A stretch of 64,000 bases of DNA from Streptomyces sp. RKAG293 (GTDB lineage: Bacteria; Actinomycetota; Actinomycetes; Streptomycetales; Streptomycetaceae). The stretch is from contig NZ_JAJOZB010000001.1 of assembly GCF_023701745.1 (NCBI RefSeq), positions 1,116,001 through 1,180,000 of the forward strand. Reading direction: 5' to 3'. A program made the position numbers and the translations under genes. The stretch's first letter is position 1, and each line of letters begins with the position of its first letter. Below the pieces are notes generated by a model. The model did not search any database. It saw only the letters and a list, made by a program, of their open reading frames with translations, and had not been told where the DNA came from. This document shows positions 55,515-64,000 of this stretch, piece by piece.

Positions 55515-56465
55515 ATGAGCGCGATACCGCAGGACACGACTCGCCGCGGCGGGTTCGCGCATCCGGCGCTCCTCTACCGCGGCAGGGACGCCTATCTCGC
55601 CGGAACCGTGCCCTTCATCACCGAGGGACTCGACCGGGGCGAGCCGGTCGCCGTAGCCGTTCCCGGCCCGAACCTCGCCCTGCTGGAGAAGGCGCTCGAC
55701 GACCGCGCCGCCGAGGTGAGCCTGCTCGACATGACACGGGCCGGCCGCAATCCGGGCCGGATCATCCCCGGTGTGCTGCGGGCCTTCGCCGACGCCCACC
55801 CCGGCCGCCGGGTGCGGATCATCGGCGAGCCGATCTGGCGGGGCCGCTCGGCCACCGAGTACCCGGCCTGCGTCCAGCACGAGGCACTGATCAACCTCGC
55901 CTTCGCCGACCGCGACGTCACGATCCTGTGCCCCTACGACGTCGACCGGCTCAGCCCGGACGTCCTGGCCGACGCCGCGGCCACCCACCCCGTCCTCATC
56001 GACGGCGCGGGCAGCGTCCGCAGCCCGGACTACGCCCCCACCTACGTCGTCGCGAAGTGGAACCTGCCGCTGCCCGAGGCCCCGGACGGCGCGCTGACCC
56101 TCGCCTTCGACAACGTGACCCTGACCGAGCCCCGGCTCGCCGCGTCCCGGTACGCCGTCGGCGCCGGCCTGGACCCGGGCCGGATCCCGGACGTGGAGCT
56201 GGCCGTCAACGAACTGGCCACCAACACCGTCCTGCACGGCGGCGGCTCCGGCACTCTGCGGCTGTGGACCGAGGACGGCCACCTCGTCTGCGAGCTGCGC
56301 GACCGCGGACACCTCACCGATCCGCTCGTCGGCCGTATCCCCGTCGTGCGCGCCACTCCCGGCGGCCGCGGGATGCTGCTCGTCAACCACCTCGCCGACC
56401 TGGTGCGGATGCACACGACGGCGGCCGGCACGACGCTGCGCGTGTACTTCGCCCTCACCGCGTAG
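55515..56465 (+). CDS. Anti-sigma/sensor protein: MEDS domain plus HATPase (RsbA-like)
   Basis: 316 residues. The ATG at 55515 follows GAGGGG. Residues about 12-165 are a MEDS-type sensory domain (HPALLYRGRDAYLAGTVPFI, then EGLDRGEPVAVAVPGPNLAL). Residues about 185-312 are an HATPase_c_2/RsbW-like kinase fold with DVELAVNELATNTVLHGGGS (N box E-L-x-x-N) and TPGGRGMLLVNHLADLVRMH. Such proteins bind and phosphorylate anti-anti-sigma factors or bind a sigma factor directly. It is convergent with the SigB/F/G-family sigma gene at 57446, sharing a terminator, which suggests a functional pair; the sigma gene is on the opposite strand, so a classical rsb-sig operon is absent. Confidence 0.9.
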   Translation: MSAIPQDTTRRGGFAHPALLYRGRDAYLAGTVPFITEGLDRGEPVAVAVPGPNLALLEKALDDRAAEVSLLDMTRAGRNPGRIIPGVLRAFADAHPGRRVRIIGEPIWRGRSATEYPACVQHEALINLAFADRDVTILCPYDVDRLSPDVLADAAATHPVLIDGAGSVRSPDYAPTYVVAKWNLPLPEAPDGALTLAFDNVTLTEPRLAASRYAVGAGLDPGRIPDVELAVNELATNTVLHGGGSGTLRLWTEDGHLVCELRDRGHLTDPLVGRIPVVRATPGGRGMLLVNHLADLVRMHTTAAGTTLRVYFALTA

Positions 56466-56507
56466 GGCCGCCGGTCCGCCGGCAGGACCACCGCGGCCGG
56501 TTCACCA

Positions 56508-56554
56508 CGCCGGTGGGGCCGCTCGCGCACGATCCACGAGCGGCCCCACCGGCG
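56508..56554. terminator. 18-bp bidirectional hairpin
   Basis: CGCCGGTGGGGCCGCTCG (56508-56525) and its exact complement at 56537-56554, with an 11-base loop. It lies between the convergent stops of the RsbA-like gene (56465) and the sigma factor gene (56571). Confidence 0.78.
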
Positions 56555-56570
56555 GTCTTCTGCCCGCGGA

Positions 56571-57446
56571 TCACTCCTGGATCAGCAGCTGCCCGCGCAG
56601 CCGCGTCAGGGTCCGGGTGAGCAGCCGCGACACGTGCATCTGCGAGATCCCCAGCTCCGCGCCGATCTCCGCCTGGGTCATCTCGGCGCCGAACCGCATG
56701 TTCAGGATGCGGCGGTCGCGGGGGGCGAGATCGGCCAGCAGTGGCTTGAGGGACTGGAGGTTCTCCACGAACTCCAGCGCGGGGTCGAGGTCACCGAGCC
56801 GGTCGGCCAGCACGCCTTCGCCGCTGCCCTCCTCCTCGCCCGCGGGGATGTCGATGGACCCGGCGACGTAGCCGTTGCTGGCCAGCTGGCCCTCGGTGAC
56901 CTCCGCGGGAGTGAGGTCGAGCAGCGCCGCCAGCTCATCGGTGGTGGGCGCGCGGTCCAGCCGGCCGGCCAGCTCCTCGGTGGCCTTGGCCAGCTCCAGG
57001 CGCAGCTCCTGCAGCCGCCGCGGCACGTGCACGGCCCAGCTGGTGTCCCGGAAGAAGCGCTTGATCTCGCCGGTGATGTACGGAATGGCGAACGTGGTGA
57101 ACTCCACCTCGCGCGACAGGTCGAACCGGTCGATCGCCTTGATCAGGCCGATCGTCCCGACCTGCACGATGTCCTCGCGCGGCTCGGACCGGTTGCGGAA
57201 CCGCCCGGCGGCGAAGTTCACCAGCGAGATGTTCAGCTCGATGAGGGTGTTGCGGGCGTACTGGTATTCGTGGGTGCCCTCGTCGAGCTCCCGCAGCCGG
57301 TCGAAGAACAGCTTCGACAGCTGCCGCGCGTCCTTGGGGGCGAGCTTTCCGGGGCACTCCACCCGCGGCAGTTCCGCCCGGTCCACGTCCGCCTCCGGCA
57401 ACCGCACAGCGGTCGGGGAGGTCCTCGTCACTACCGAGCCCGCCAT
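56571..57446 (-). CDS. SigB/SigF/SigG-family RNA polymerase sigma factor
   Basis: A 291-residue sigma-70 group 3 factor. The ATG at 57446 is preceded by AGGAGG. Region 2: LIELNISLVNFAAGRFRNRS, then EDIVQVGTIGLIKAIDRFDL and EFTTFAIPYITGEIKRFFRD (the -10-binding helix). Region 3: TEELAGRLDRAPTTDELAAL. Region 4: DRRILNMRFGAEMTQAEIGA and ELGISQMHVSRLLTRTLTRL (the -35 helix-turn-helix). The absence of an extended region 1.1 and the total length fit the stress/sporulation group of which Streptomyces has many (SigB, F, G, H, I and others). Next to an RsbA-like ATPase and two PP2C phosphatases, it is a likely stress sigma factor controlled by partner switching; its own regulon cannot be read from here. 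Confidence 0.93.
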   Translation of the reverse strand: MAGSVVTRTSPTAVRLPEADVDRAELPRVECPGKLAPKDARQLSKLFFDRLRELDEGTHEYQYARNTLIELNISLVNFAAGRFRNRSEPREDIVQVGTIGLIKAIDRFDLSREVEFTTFAIPYITGEIKRFFRDTSWAVHVPRRLQELRLELAKATEELAGRLDRAPTTDELAALLDLTPAEVTEGQLASNGYVAGSIDIPAGEEEGSGEGVLADRLGDLDPALEFVENLQSLKPLLADLAPRDRRILNMRFGAEMTQAEIGAELGISQMHVSRLLTRTLTRLRGQLLIQE

Positions 57447-57530
57447 GTCGTCCTCCTCAGGAAGTCCACACCGTCGAGGCGTCGTATACCCCGGCGCTCC
57501 AGGCACACACCTGACGGTTCCGGCGGGACC

Positions 57531-58367
57531 TCAGGCGCTCAGGACGCCGGTGCCGAGCAGGGAGAACAGCAGGATCCCGATGATGATGCGGTAGATCACG
57601 AAGAGGTTGAACGAGTGCTTGGCGATGTACTTCAGGAGCCAGGCGATCGAGGCGTAGGCGACCACGAACGACACCACGGTGCCCACGACGAGGGGGAGCA
57701 CGTCGACGCCGCCGCCGGTGGCGTCCTTGAGCTCGTAGAGCCCCGCGCCGGTCAGCGCCGGGATGGACAGGAAGAACGAGAGCCGGGTCGCGGCCAGCCG
57801 GTCCAGGTCGCGGAGCAGACCGGTGGAGATCGTGGCGCCGGAGCGGGAGAAGCCGGGGAAGAGCAGCGCGAGGATCTGGGAGGAGCCCACGATCATGGCG
57901 TCCTTGAGGGTGATCTCGTCCTCACCGCGCTTGAACCTGGCCATCTGTTCGGCCACCCACATCACGATGCTGCCGCCGATGAGCGAGCCGGCCACCACCC
58001 ACAGCGAGGCGAGCGGGCCGTCGATGAGCGGTTTGGCGAGGAGGCCGACGACGACGATCGGGATGGTGGCGTAGATGACCCACCAGGCGAACTTGTAGTC
58101 GTGGTTGTCGCGTTCGCTCTTGTTGGCGATGCCGCGACCCCAGGCGCTCGCGAACCGCACGATGTCGCGGAAGAAGTAGACCAGGACGGCGGCGATGGCA
58201 CCGACCTGGATGACCGCCGTGAAGCCGACCACCGCCTTGTCGTCCACCGGGATGTTCATCAGCCCCTCGGTGATCTTGAGGTGGCCGGTGGAGGACACCG
58301 GGAGGAATTCGGTGACCCCTTCCACCACTCCGAGAATGGCGGCTTGGCCGACGCCGATCGCGCTCAT
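57531..58367 (-). CDS. uppP: Undecaprenyl-diphosphatase (BacA/UppP)
   Basis: A 278-residue integral membrane phosphatase that recycles undecaprenyl-pyrophosphate for peptidoglycan synthesis and confers bacitracin tolerance. GVVEGVTEFLPVSSTGHLKI carries the (E/Q)-G-x-T-E-F-L-P-V-S-S-T-G-H signature with the catalytic Glu. ALLFPGFSRSGATISTGLLR is the conserved P-G-x-S-R-S-G block. The ATG at 58367 opens the family sequence; earlier in-frame codons to 58445 run into the upstream inverted repeat. Single gene between the sigma factor and the second chitinase. Confidence 0.95.
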   Translation of the reverse strand: MSAIGVGQAAILGVVEGVTEFLPVSSTGHLKITEGLMNIPVDDKAVVGFTAVIQVGAIAAVLVYFFRDIVRFASAWGRGIANKSERDNHDYKFAWWVIYATIPIVVVGLLAKPLIDGPLASLWVVAGSLIGGSIVMWVAEQMARFKRGEDEITLKDAMIVGSSQILALLFPGFSRSGATISTGLLRDLDRLAATRLSFFLSIPALTGAGLYELKDATGGGVDVLPLVVGTVVSFVVAYASIAWLLKYIAKHSFNLFVIYRIIIGILLFSLLGTGVLSA

Positions 58368-58436
58368 TGGTCCCGTCCCTGGAATTGCGTCGAATGACCG
58401 GCTTGGCGGCGCCGTTGTCAACGAGTGCCTCACGGG

Positions 58437-58474
58437 CACACCCAACGTCTACAGAATTGTAGACGTTGGGTGTG
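58437..58474. terminator. 17-bp perfect inverted repeat upstream of uppP
   Basis: CACACCCAACGTCTACA (58437-58453), GAAT, then the exact complement at 58458-58474. It lies 54 bases beyond the chitinase 2 stop (minus strand), so it could be its terminator, and 70 bases upstream of uppP, so it could instead be a protein-binding site. The core CTACA-N4-TGTAG resembles the operators of BlaI/MecI-type repressors. Terminator is the simpler reading. Confidence 0.5.
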
Positions 58475-58528
58475 ACTGTAGAGGACGGCCCGCCGACCGG
58501 GCAGGCCGGGACCAGGGTAACGAGGGTG

Positions 58529-60274
58529 CTACGTGATCGAGAAGTCGTCCCCGTAGACGTTGCCCTGGGCGTACCAGCCGTGCAGGTACACGGTGACCGT
58601 TCCGGAGGCGCCGGTGGTGAAGGGGACGGTGAGCTTGGTCCAGCCGCCGGACGACGTCCAGGTGCTCGCCGAAGCGCCGCCGCTCACCCCGAGGTAGGCG
58701 TAACTGCCCTGAACCCACCCGGACAGCGTGTAGCTGTGGTTCGGCGACAGGGCGACGCTCTGCCCGCACTGGCCGGTCTGGCCCGAGGTGGGCGCCACCA
58801 GCAGCGCGTGGGTGCCGGTGTGCACCGGACTGGCGACCACCGCTCCCCCGGGCTGGCAGGTCCACGGGGTCGGGCTCCCGCTCTCCAGGCCGCCGTTGAC
58901 CAGCACGCCCGACCCGCCGGGGCCGGTGACGGTGAGGGTGTACGTCGTCGGGTGGCTGCCGGACGCCGCCGAGCCGGTGACCGTCACCGCGTACGTTCCG
59001 GCCGCCGCCGTGGCGGAGGCGGTGGCCGTCAGCGTCGCGGACCCGCCGGCGGTGACCGAGGCGGGACTGACGCCGACCGTCACACCCGCGGGGGCGCCGG
59101 ACGCCGTCAGGTTGACGGTCTGCGCCGAGCCGGCCGTGACGGCGGTCTTCACCGTCGCGGTCACCGAGGCGCCGGGGTTCACCGACCCGGAGGCGGGTGT
59201 GGTGCTGACCGAGAAGTCGTTGGTGACCGGACCTCCGCCGCCGGTGAACGGCTCGAAGGCGTGGCTGAAGAACCAGGTGCTCTGCGCGATGCCCGAGCAG
59301 GAGTCCGATCCCCCGGTGCCGGGGCAGCCGCCGTTGTCACGCTGGAGTGCCCAGAAGGACAGCGAGGCGATGCCCTTGGAGACGGCCCAGTTGTAGACCG
59401 TGGCCGCGTCGGCGGTCTGGAACGTCTCGGCGGCGCCGAAGTCGTCGATGCCGGGCATCTCCGTGATGCCGACCATCCCCCACAGCTGCGCGTCGCTCTT
59501 CGCGGGGTAGAGCGTGCCCAGTTGGCCGCGCAGGCCGGTGGTGGCGGTCTGGGTGTCGGTCGCCATCTGATGGGAGGCGCCGTCGTAGTAGTCGAACGTC
59601 ATCAGGTTCACGACGTCGATGCGGGCGTTGTTCGTCACGGCGTTGCGCAGGACGGCCAGTCCGCTGGAGGCCAGGCCGCTGGTGGTGGTCGGCAGCGTGT
59701 AGGAGAACTGGACGGTGCGCCCGTTGGCCGCCGCCCAGTCCTCGACCAGCTTGATCGCCTTGTTCCGGCGGTCGATGCCGGCGGTGTTGGTGAGCGAGTT
59801 GTCCTCGATGTCGAGGTCGATGCGCGTCACGTCGTAGGTGGTGATGACGTTCTCGAAGGCGGCGGCGATGGAGTTGACGTTCGTGCAGCTGTCCGCCAGC
59901 TCGGTGCCGGTGTTGTCCGCGGTGTAGCCGCCGAAGGACGGGATGACATCGCCGCCGGCCGCCCGCATGGCCGCGATGTCGGCACCGAAGCTGGACTGGG
60001 CGATCGGCATGCCCGTGTCGCCGTTCCAGTACGGCGTGCAGGAACCCTTCGACGGCGTCTGGATGAACGCCATCGTCAGGTACTTCGCACCGGACTGCGC
60101 GGACAGTGCCGACATGCTGTCGCCGTTGTACGCCTCGAAGTACGGCGCGAAGACATGGGCGGGGATGGGCGTCGCGGCATGCGCGGCGGTGCCGCCCGCG
60201 ACCACCAGGCCGAGGGACCCGGCGGCCGTGGCCAGTGCGGTCAGCAGTACTCGGACGGATCTTGGTCGTCTCAT
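58529..60274 (-). CDS. Secreted GH18 chitinase with Fn3-like linker and CBM
   Basis: 581 residues. The ATG at 60274 follows GGGAG; signal peptide [20 protein letters not shown], cleavage near A-H-A-A. The GH18 domain is about 35-330: [20 protein letters not shown] (strand 3), [20 protein letters not shown] with the catalytic D-L-D-I-E, and [21 protein letters not shown] middle domain (about 345-430) is Ala/Thr/Val-rich and beta-sandwich-like ([20 protein letters not shown]). The last 130 residues ([19 protein letters not shown] onward) are a CBM-like jelly roll that likely binds chitin. It is of the same chitinase D-like family as the enzyme at 40081 but with different accessory domains. A good DasR box lies 80 bp upstream. 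Confidence 0.93.
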   Translation of the reverse strand: MRRPRSVRVLLTALATAAGSLGLVVAGGTAAHAATPIPAHVFAPYFEAYNGDSMSALSAQSGAKYLTMAFIQTPSKGSCTPYWNGDTGMPIAQSSFGADIAAMRAAGGDVIPSFGGYTADNTGTELADSCTNVNSIAAAFENVITTYDVTRIDLDIEDNSLTNTAGIDRRNKAIKLVEDWAAANGRTVQFSYTLPTTTSGLASSGLAVLRNAVTNNARIDVVNLMTFDYYDGASHQMATDTQTATTGLRGQLGTLYPAKSDAQLWGMVGITEMPGIDDFGAAETFQTADAATVYNWAVSKGIASLSFWALQRDNGGCPGTGGSDSCSGIAQSTWFFSHAFEPFTGGGGPVTNDFSVSTTPASGSVNPGASVTATVKTAVTAGSAQTVNLTASGAPAGVTVGVSPASVTAGGSATLTATASATAAAGTYAVTVTGSAASGSHPTTYTLTVTGPGGSGVLVNGGLESGSPTPWTCQPGGAVVASPVHTGTHALLVAPTSGQTGQCGQSVALSPNHSYTLSGWVQGSYAYLGVSGGASASTWTSSGGWTKLTVPFTTGASGTVTVYLHGWYAQGNVYGDDFSIT

Positions 60275-60574
60275 GAACGCTCCCACAGAATGAGCCGGCG
60301 AATGGGGGGATACGCGGTGCGGTGTCACGAGGAGAGCCGAGCAGTGCCCATGATTGGACTAGACCAACGGACTGTCAAGGCTCTTTACCATTCGCCCGCG
60401 ACCGTCTCCCCCAGCGGGCCGCCCGCCGCCAACCGCCGTGCCCCGAAGGCCCGTTCGGCGATCTTCCGGCGTTCCGGTGGGCGGAGGGGCGGCGCATCCC
60501 TTCCACCGGGCCCGCGCCCATGAGACCGGGATGCCCCCTACCCCGCGGCCCGATCCGGGAGCAGCATCGACAAC
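60275..60574. promoter_or_regulatory. Chitinase 2 promoter region
   Basis: 300 bp upstream of the second chitinase start (60274) and before the small zinc protein (60575). It contains the candidate DasR box at 60355-60366 and a relatively AT-rich stretch (ACTGTCAAGGCTCTTTACCA, 60371-60390) that may hold the promoter. No other feature is supported. Confidence 0.5.
60355..60366. promoter_or_regulatory. Candidate DasR-responsive element (dre) upstream of chitinase 2
   Basis: TGGACTAGACCA differs from the core dre consensus TGGTCTAGACCA at one position. It lies about 80 bp from the chitinase ATG, the expected distance. DasR repression relieved by glucosamine-6-phosphate is the likely control. 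Confidence 0.6.
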
Positions 60575-60775
60575 ATGGCGGGATCAGCGGATCTGGCGGC
60601 CTGTGACGAGTGCGGCCGTACCGATCGGACGGTCCGCGACCTCGGCCTGCGCGCGCCGCTGGCCCTGTGCGACACCTGCTTCCGCGCCCTGTTGGAGGTA
60701 CGGGTACGCCGTCAGCCGCTGCCGCTGTCACGGATTCTGGACGATGTGCGGCATCGCTCCCCGGGACACGGGTAG
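60575..60775 (+). CDS. Small CxxC zinc-ribbon protein
   Basis: 66 residues. Two CxxC pairs (CDECG at residues 10-14 and CDTCF at 32-36) separated by 18 residues form a likely zinc ribbon; the rest is Arg/Leu-rich (LLEVRVRRQPLPLSRILDDV). The ATG at 60575 is only weakly served by GGGAG 13 bases upstream, so the start is uncertain. Small proteins of this type are common in Streptomyces, function unknown. Confidence 0.5.
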   Translation: MAGSADLAACDECGRTDRTVRDLGLRAPLALCDTCFRALLEVRVRRQPLPLSRILDDVRHRSPGHG

Positions 60776-60944
60776 GCGCCGTAGGGCCGGGAACCCTCGG
60801 CGCACCACGGGTCGTCCAGTCGTCGGATCGTCCGGTCGTCGAGGCGATCTCGTGGGAATCGAGAACCAGGACGAGAACACTCCCGACAGGCACCGAACGC
60901 CGTCCCGTCGGGCACCTCGTGCCACTCACCCAAGGAGTACGACC

Positions 60945-61181
60945 ATGCTGATGGCCCATCCCGCCGTCCTGCGCGACTTACTGGAGCGCTACGAGTCGCT
61001 CGCCGCGCAGGCCCGGGGCGACTCGGCCGGGTCGCTGGAGCACCGCCGGCTCGAGGACACCGCCTACACCCTGTGCGTGATCACCGGTTTCCGCACGGTC
61101 GGCCGGGCGGTCGAGGCCGCCAGGCAGCGGCTCGCCGCGGAGTCCGGACCGTCCTCCGCACCGCAGGCCGTGGCCTCGTAG
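60945..61181 (+). CDS. DUF5133 domain protein
   Basis: 78 residues with the DUF5133 signature: MLMAHPAVLRDLLERYESLA at the start and HRRLEDTAYTLCVITGFRTV in the middle. An AAGGAG eight bases before the ATG sets the start. Streptomyces genomes carry several copies of this helical family of unknown function, often near regulators. A short Ala/Ser-rich tail follows. No enzyme motif. Confidence 0.85.
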   Translation: MLMAHPAVLRDLLERYESLAAQARGDSAGSLEHRRLEDTAYTLCVITGFRTVGRAVEAARQRLAAESGPSSAPQAVAS

Positions 61182-61214
61182 TTCCGGGTGCCCGGGGGCC
61201 GTCACAATGAGGGT

Positions 61215-61634
61215 GTGATACGGAACAGCGCACGCCCCTCGGTGACGGCCCGGCCCGCCTCTCCCTGCCCCTGCGGACTGGACGCGTCCTACCGCGACTG
61301 CTGCGGCAGGCTCCACAGCGGCCAGGCCGCGGCTCCCACCGCGGAGCGGCTGATGCGCTCGCGCTTCAGCGCGTTCGCCGTCCGCGATGCCGCGTACCTG
61401 CTCAGGACGTGGCACTCCACCACCCGGCCGTCCGGCATCGAGTTCGAGCCGGATCAGCAGTGGACCCGGCTGGAGATCGTCGGGACGACGGACGGCAGCG
61501 CCTTCCACACCGAGGGCACGGTGGAGTTCCGCGCCCATTACCGCCTGCACGGCGACACGGACTCGCAGCACGAGGTGAGCCGCTTCGTCCGCGAGGACGC
61601 GCTCTGGGTCTATCTGGGCGAGGCCACCGCGTAG
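61215..61634 (+). CDS. YchJ-like protein with SEC-C type metal-binding motif
   Basis: 139 residues from the GTG at 61215. SPCPCGLDASYRDCCGRLHS is the cysteine-rich C-P-C-x(n)-C-C block of YchJ/SEC-C proteins that binds zinc. AERLMRSRFSAFAVRDAAYL and FEPDQQWTRLEIVGTTDGSA, then FHTEGTVEFRAHYR belong to the NTF2-like YchJ middle domain. Function unproven; the SEC-C motif suggests SecB or nucleic-acid contact. The ribosome site is weak (TGAGGG). It is convergent with ligA, with 77 bp between the stops. Confidence 0.85.
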   Translation: MIRNSARPSVTARPASPCPCGLDASYRDCCGRLHSGQAAAPTAERLMRSRFSAFAVRDAAYLLRTWHSTTRPSGIEFEPDQQWTRLEIVGTTDGSAFHTEGTVEFRAHYRLHGDTDSQHEVSRFVREDALWVYLGEATA

Positions 61635-61711
61635 CGTTCCTCAGCGGGGCGTCCGGCGAGACACCGGGACAGGGTGCGACACGGCGCTGCTCGGTGCTCT
61701 CCGCGGGCCGG

Positions 61712-63805
61712 TCACGGTATGAGGTCGCCGAGCAGCTCGGCGAACTCCTCCGGGGCGATCACCCGGATCCCGAGTTCCTCCGCCTTGGCCCTCTTGGAAC
61801 CCGCCTTCTCCCCCGCGACCAGCAGGCTGGTCCTCTTCGACACGCTCGACGACGCCCTGCCGCCGGCGCTCTCGATCAGCTCGTTCATCGCCGTACGGGA
61901 CAGCTCCGCCAGCGCACCGGTCATGCTGCCGGTGACCACGACCGTCAGGTCCGCCAGCGGGCCGGCCGGAACGGCCCCCTGCGGCTCCGCCGTGCCGTCG
62001 GCGTCGGTGTCGCCCTCACCGGGCATCCGCGCCGGCACTCCGGGCTCGGTCATGTTCACCCCGGCGGCCGTCAGCTTGTCGATGAGCGGGGCCAGTTCGG
62101 CGATCTGGGCGACCACGACCCTGGCCTTCTCGGCGCCGATGCCGGCGACTGCCTCCAGCGCGGCGGCGTCCGCCGCGCGGATGGCCTCCATGGTGCCGAA
62201 GTGCCGGGCGATCCGCCGGGACATGCTCCGGCCGGTGCCGAGGACGCCGAGCGCGCAGAACACCCGGTTCAGCGGCCGGTCCTTGGCGGCCGCGATCGTC
62301 GCCAGCAGTTTGTCCGCGCTCACCTCGCCCATCCGGTCCAGCCCCAGCACCTGCCCGCGATCGAGGGTGAACACGTCGGCGAAGTCGGTGACCTGACCGG
62401 ACTCCACCAGCTGCGTGACGAGCTTGTGCCCCATCCCGTCGATGTCGAGGCAGTCCCGCGCCACCGCGTAGCGGATCGAGGCGAGCTGCCCGCACTCCCG
62501 GCCGCGCACACAGCGCCAGCGCTCCTGAGTGGTGTCGATGTCGGAGGCGCAGCGGGGGCACTCCGCGGGGAAAGCGATCGGCGTCTCCGCCCCGGTGCGG
62601 AGCTGGACCACCGGAGCCTCGATGCGCGGAATGATGTCACCGGCCTTGTAGACGGTGACCTGGTCGCCGATCCGCAGGTCCCGGCGGGTGATGTCGGCCG
62701 GGTTGTGCAGCGTCGCGTAGGTGACGGTGCTGCCGTCGATCTCGACGGGTTCGAGCACGGCGCGCGGCGCTATGACGCCGGTCCTGCCGACGTTCCACTC
62801 CACGGCGAGCAGCCGGGTGACGCGCTCCACGGCGGGCAGCTTGTAGGCGATCGCCCATCGCGGGGCGCGGGAGCTGAAACCGGCCTTCTCCTGGTCGGCC
62901 GGGTCGTCCGCCTTGATCACCACTCCGTCGATGCCGAACGGCAGCGCGGCCCGCAGCGCGGCGATCTCCTCGACGCGCTTCTGGACCTCGTCGATCGAGG
63001 CACAGGTGCGCAGCCCCACGGGAGTGGCCGCGGTCGTCTGCACCCCCGCTTCCGCGACGATCTCCATGACGCGGCTGTGGGCCAGGGACACGAGCTCCGC
63101 CGAACCCTCCTCCAGCGGCAGTCCCGAGTAGGCCCAGAACGTCATCTCGATGACGTACGGCCGCTCCTTGGCCCGCAGGGTGCCGGCCGCCCCGTTGCGG
63201 GGGTTGGCGAACGGTGTGGCGCCGAACTCGGCGCGTATGAGGTTGGCCTGCTCGAACTGCTCGGTGGTCAGCAGCACTTCACCGCGGACCTCGAACGTCA
63301 CCGGGGTGTCGAGCCGGTCCGGCAGTCCGGCGATGGTCCCGATGGCGTGGGAGACGTCCTCGCCATGGCTGCCGTCGCCACGGGTGACCAGCTGGACCAG
63401 GCGGCCCTCCCGGTAGCGCGCGGCGACGGCGACCCCGTCCAGCTTCGGCTCGACCGCGTAACCGCCCGTCACCGGTCCGCCGAGCCGCTTGGCCAGGGAG
63501 TCCGCCCAGGCCGAGAGTTCGGCACCGTCGAAGACGTTGTCCAGTGACATCATCCGCGCCGAATGTTCCACCTCGCCGGCCGGCACCGCGCCGCCCGCGA
63601 CCTTTCCGGTCGGCGACGCCGGCACGATCTCGGCGGGGTGCTCGGCCTCGTAGGCCGCGATCGCCCGCGCCAACCGGTCGTAGGTGGCATCGTCGAGGCG
63701 GGAGTCCCCGCCGCTGTAGTAGGCGGCGGACGCTTCGGTGGCATCGGAGACGGCCCGCGTGTACGACTCGGCGTCGGCCAACCGGGCCGTGGTGATCTCG
63801 GTCAT
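61712..63805 (-). CDS. ligA: NAD-dependent DNA ligase LigA
   Basis: A 697-residue NAD+-dependent DNA ligase. The adenylation domain (about 1-330) carries the active-site Lys121 in [20 protein letters not shown] (K-x-D-G). An OB fold follows, then a four-cysteine zinc finger ([20 protein letters not shown], then C-V-R-G-R-E-C-G), HhH repeats (about 470-590: [20 protein letters not shown], then [17 protein letters not shown]) and a C-terminal BRCT domain (about 610-697: [20 protein letters not shown], then [20 protein letters not shown]). All domains are present. Because Streptomyces often has two NAD-dependent ligases, this may be the second, less conserved copy (inference). It is divergent from the partial gene at 63866. 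Confidence 0.95.
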   Translation of the reverse strand: MTEITTARLADAESYTRAVSDATEASAAYYSGGDSRLDDATYDRLARAIAAYEAEHPAEIVPASPTGKVAGGAVPAGEVEHSARMMSLDNVFDGAELSAWADSLAKRLGGPVTGGYAVEPKLDGVAVAARYREGRLVQLVTRGDGSHGEDVSHAIGTIAGLPDRLDTPVTFEVRGEVLLTTEQFEQANLIRAEFGATPFANPRNGAAGTLRAKERPYVIEMTFWAYSGLPLEEGSAELVSLAHSRVMEIVAEAGVQTTAATPVGLRTCASIDEVQKRVEEIAALRAALPFGIDGVVIKADDPADQEKAGFSSRAPRWAIAYKLPAVERVTRLLAVEWNVGRTGVIAPRAVLEPVEIDGSTVTYATLHNPADITRRDLRIGDQVTVYKAGDIIPRIEAPVVQLRTGAETPIAFPAECPRCASDIDTTQERWRCVRGRECGQLASIRYAVARDCLDIDGMGHKLVTQLVESGQVTDFADVFTLDRGQVLGLDRMGEVSADKLLATIAAAKDRPLNRVFCALGVLGTGRSMSRRIARHFGTMEAIRAADAAALEAVAGIGAEKARVVVAQIAELAPLIDKLTAAGVNMTEPGVPARMPGEGDTDADGTAEPQGAVPAGPLADLTVVVTGSMTGALAELSRTAMNELIESAGGRASSSVSKRTSLLVAGEKAGSKRAKAEELGIRVIAPEEFAELLGDLIP

Positions 63806-63865
63806 GAGGACATCGTGCCGCCCACCACTGACAATGCGCCGTGGCGCCGTGGAAGAGTGGTCGCC

Positions 63866-64000
63866 ATGAGCCCCACGAAACCCGTCGAACCCGCGGGACC
63901 GGCGCGACCGACCGACCGGGACGGCTCCGCCGGTCCGCCCGACACCGTCGCCGACCCGGAGGGCGGCGAGTCCGCCTGCTGGCTCGACCGCGTCTGCCCG
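63866..64000 (+). CDS. 3'-partial gene of unknown function
   Basis: The ATG at 63866 opens a frame that runs off the window edge (at least 45 codons). The start is Pro/Ala/Asp-rich ([20 protein letters not shown]), then [12 protein letters not shown]. The C-W-L-D-R-V-C-P phrase suggests a cysteine-containing (zinc-type) segment beginning at the edge. GGAAGAG lies upstream. It is divergent from ligA. Identity unknown because most of the gene is missing. Confidence 0.6.
   Translation, partial: MSPTKPVEPAGPARPTDRDGSAGPPDTVADPEGGESACWLDRVCP

Noticed and set aside
58466..60523. A 685-codon open frame on the plus strand
   Set aside because: Antisense to the second chitinase, whose GH18 motifs and signal peptide are clear.
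61409..63547. A 712-codon open frame on the plus strand
   Set aside because: Antisense to ligA and overlapping YchJ in another frame; Arg/Gly/His-rich without domains.

Overview
The window is chromosomal DNA of a high-GC actinomycete, most probably Streptomyces or a close relative such as Kitasatospora. The evidence is GC-rich third codon positions, frequent GTG and TTG starts, Shine-Dalgarno-led genes, Streptomyces-type families (DUF2637, DUF3040, DUF4235, DUF5133, DUF5937), an ergothioneine operon, chitinases with candidate DasR boxes and a SigB/SigF-type stress locus. I see no rRNA or tRNA gene, no CRISPR array, no prophage and no large secondary-metabolite cluster.

Layout. 1-1564: membrane protein, XRE regulator and quinone oxidoreductase. 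1816-6270: glycogen metabolism (glgC, glgA/glgM, divergent pgm). 6368-8517: a beta-lactamase-fold hydrolase and a histone-tail-like DNA-binding protein. 9115-12700: a membrane-lipid operon (PAP2-lipid kinase fusion, BrkB, PAP2) facing a truncated secreted nuclease-fold pseudogene. 13281-16490: an LLM flavin oxidoreductase and, divergently, SRPBCC, ribokinase and RraA-type genes. 16506-28226: mixed core and accessory genes, including a ferritin-like protein, a second BrkB, a DHA2 exporter, an S4 RNA-binding protein, two glycosyltransferases, a TPR protein, an ArsR/DUF5937 regulator with an apparent ATC start, and a DUF2637 membrane protein. 28392-34176: the tightly coupled egtABCD ergothioneine operon, with a MalY-type PLP C-S lyase immediately upstream on the same strand that could supply the EgtE step, and a divergent ribbon-helix-helix-like gene. 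35025-41499: chitin/chitosan degradation, with a frameshifted GH2 exo-glucosaminidase converging on a chitinase/beta-helix-lectin operon. 41963-47299: flavoprotein, two abutting MITE-like elements, DUF4235, NDH-2 and an MFS transporter. 47354-57446: a signalling locus with two PP2C phosphatases, a MarR regulator, a HAMP-repeat hybrid kinase, an RsbA-like ATPase and a SigB/F/G sigma factor. 57531-64000: UppP, a second GH18 chitinase with a candidate DasR box, small proteins, YchJ, an NAD-dependent DNA ligase and a partial gene at the edge.

How the parts may work together. The egt block encodes a nearly complete ergothioneine pathway. The chitinases and exo-glucosaminidase would degrade chitin and chitosan outside the cell under candidate DasR and ROK control. 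The 47-57 kb block looks like a partner-switching stress circuit feeding a sigma factor. The strongest items for follow-up are the candidate EgtE substitute, the tandem MITE pair (one end of which supplies the DUF4235 stop codon), the ATC start, the one-base frameshift in the exo-glucosaminidase, and the unassigned beta-helix lectin co-transcribed with a chitinase.
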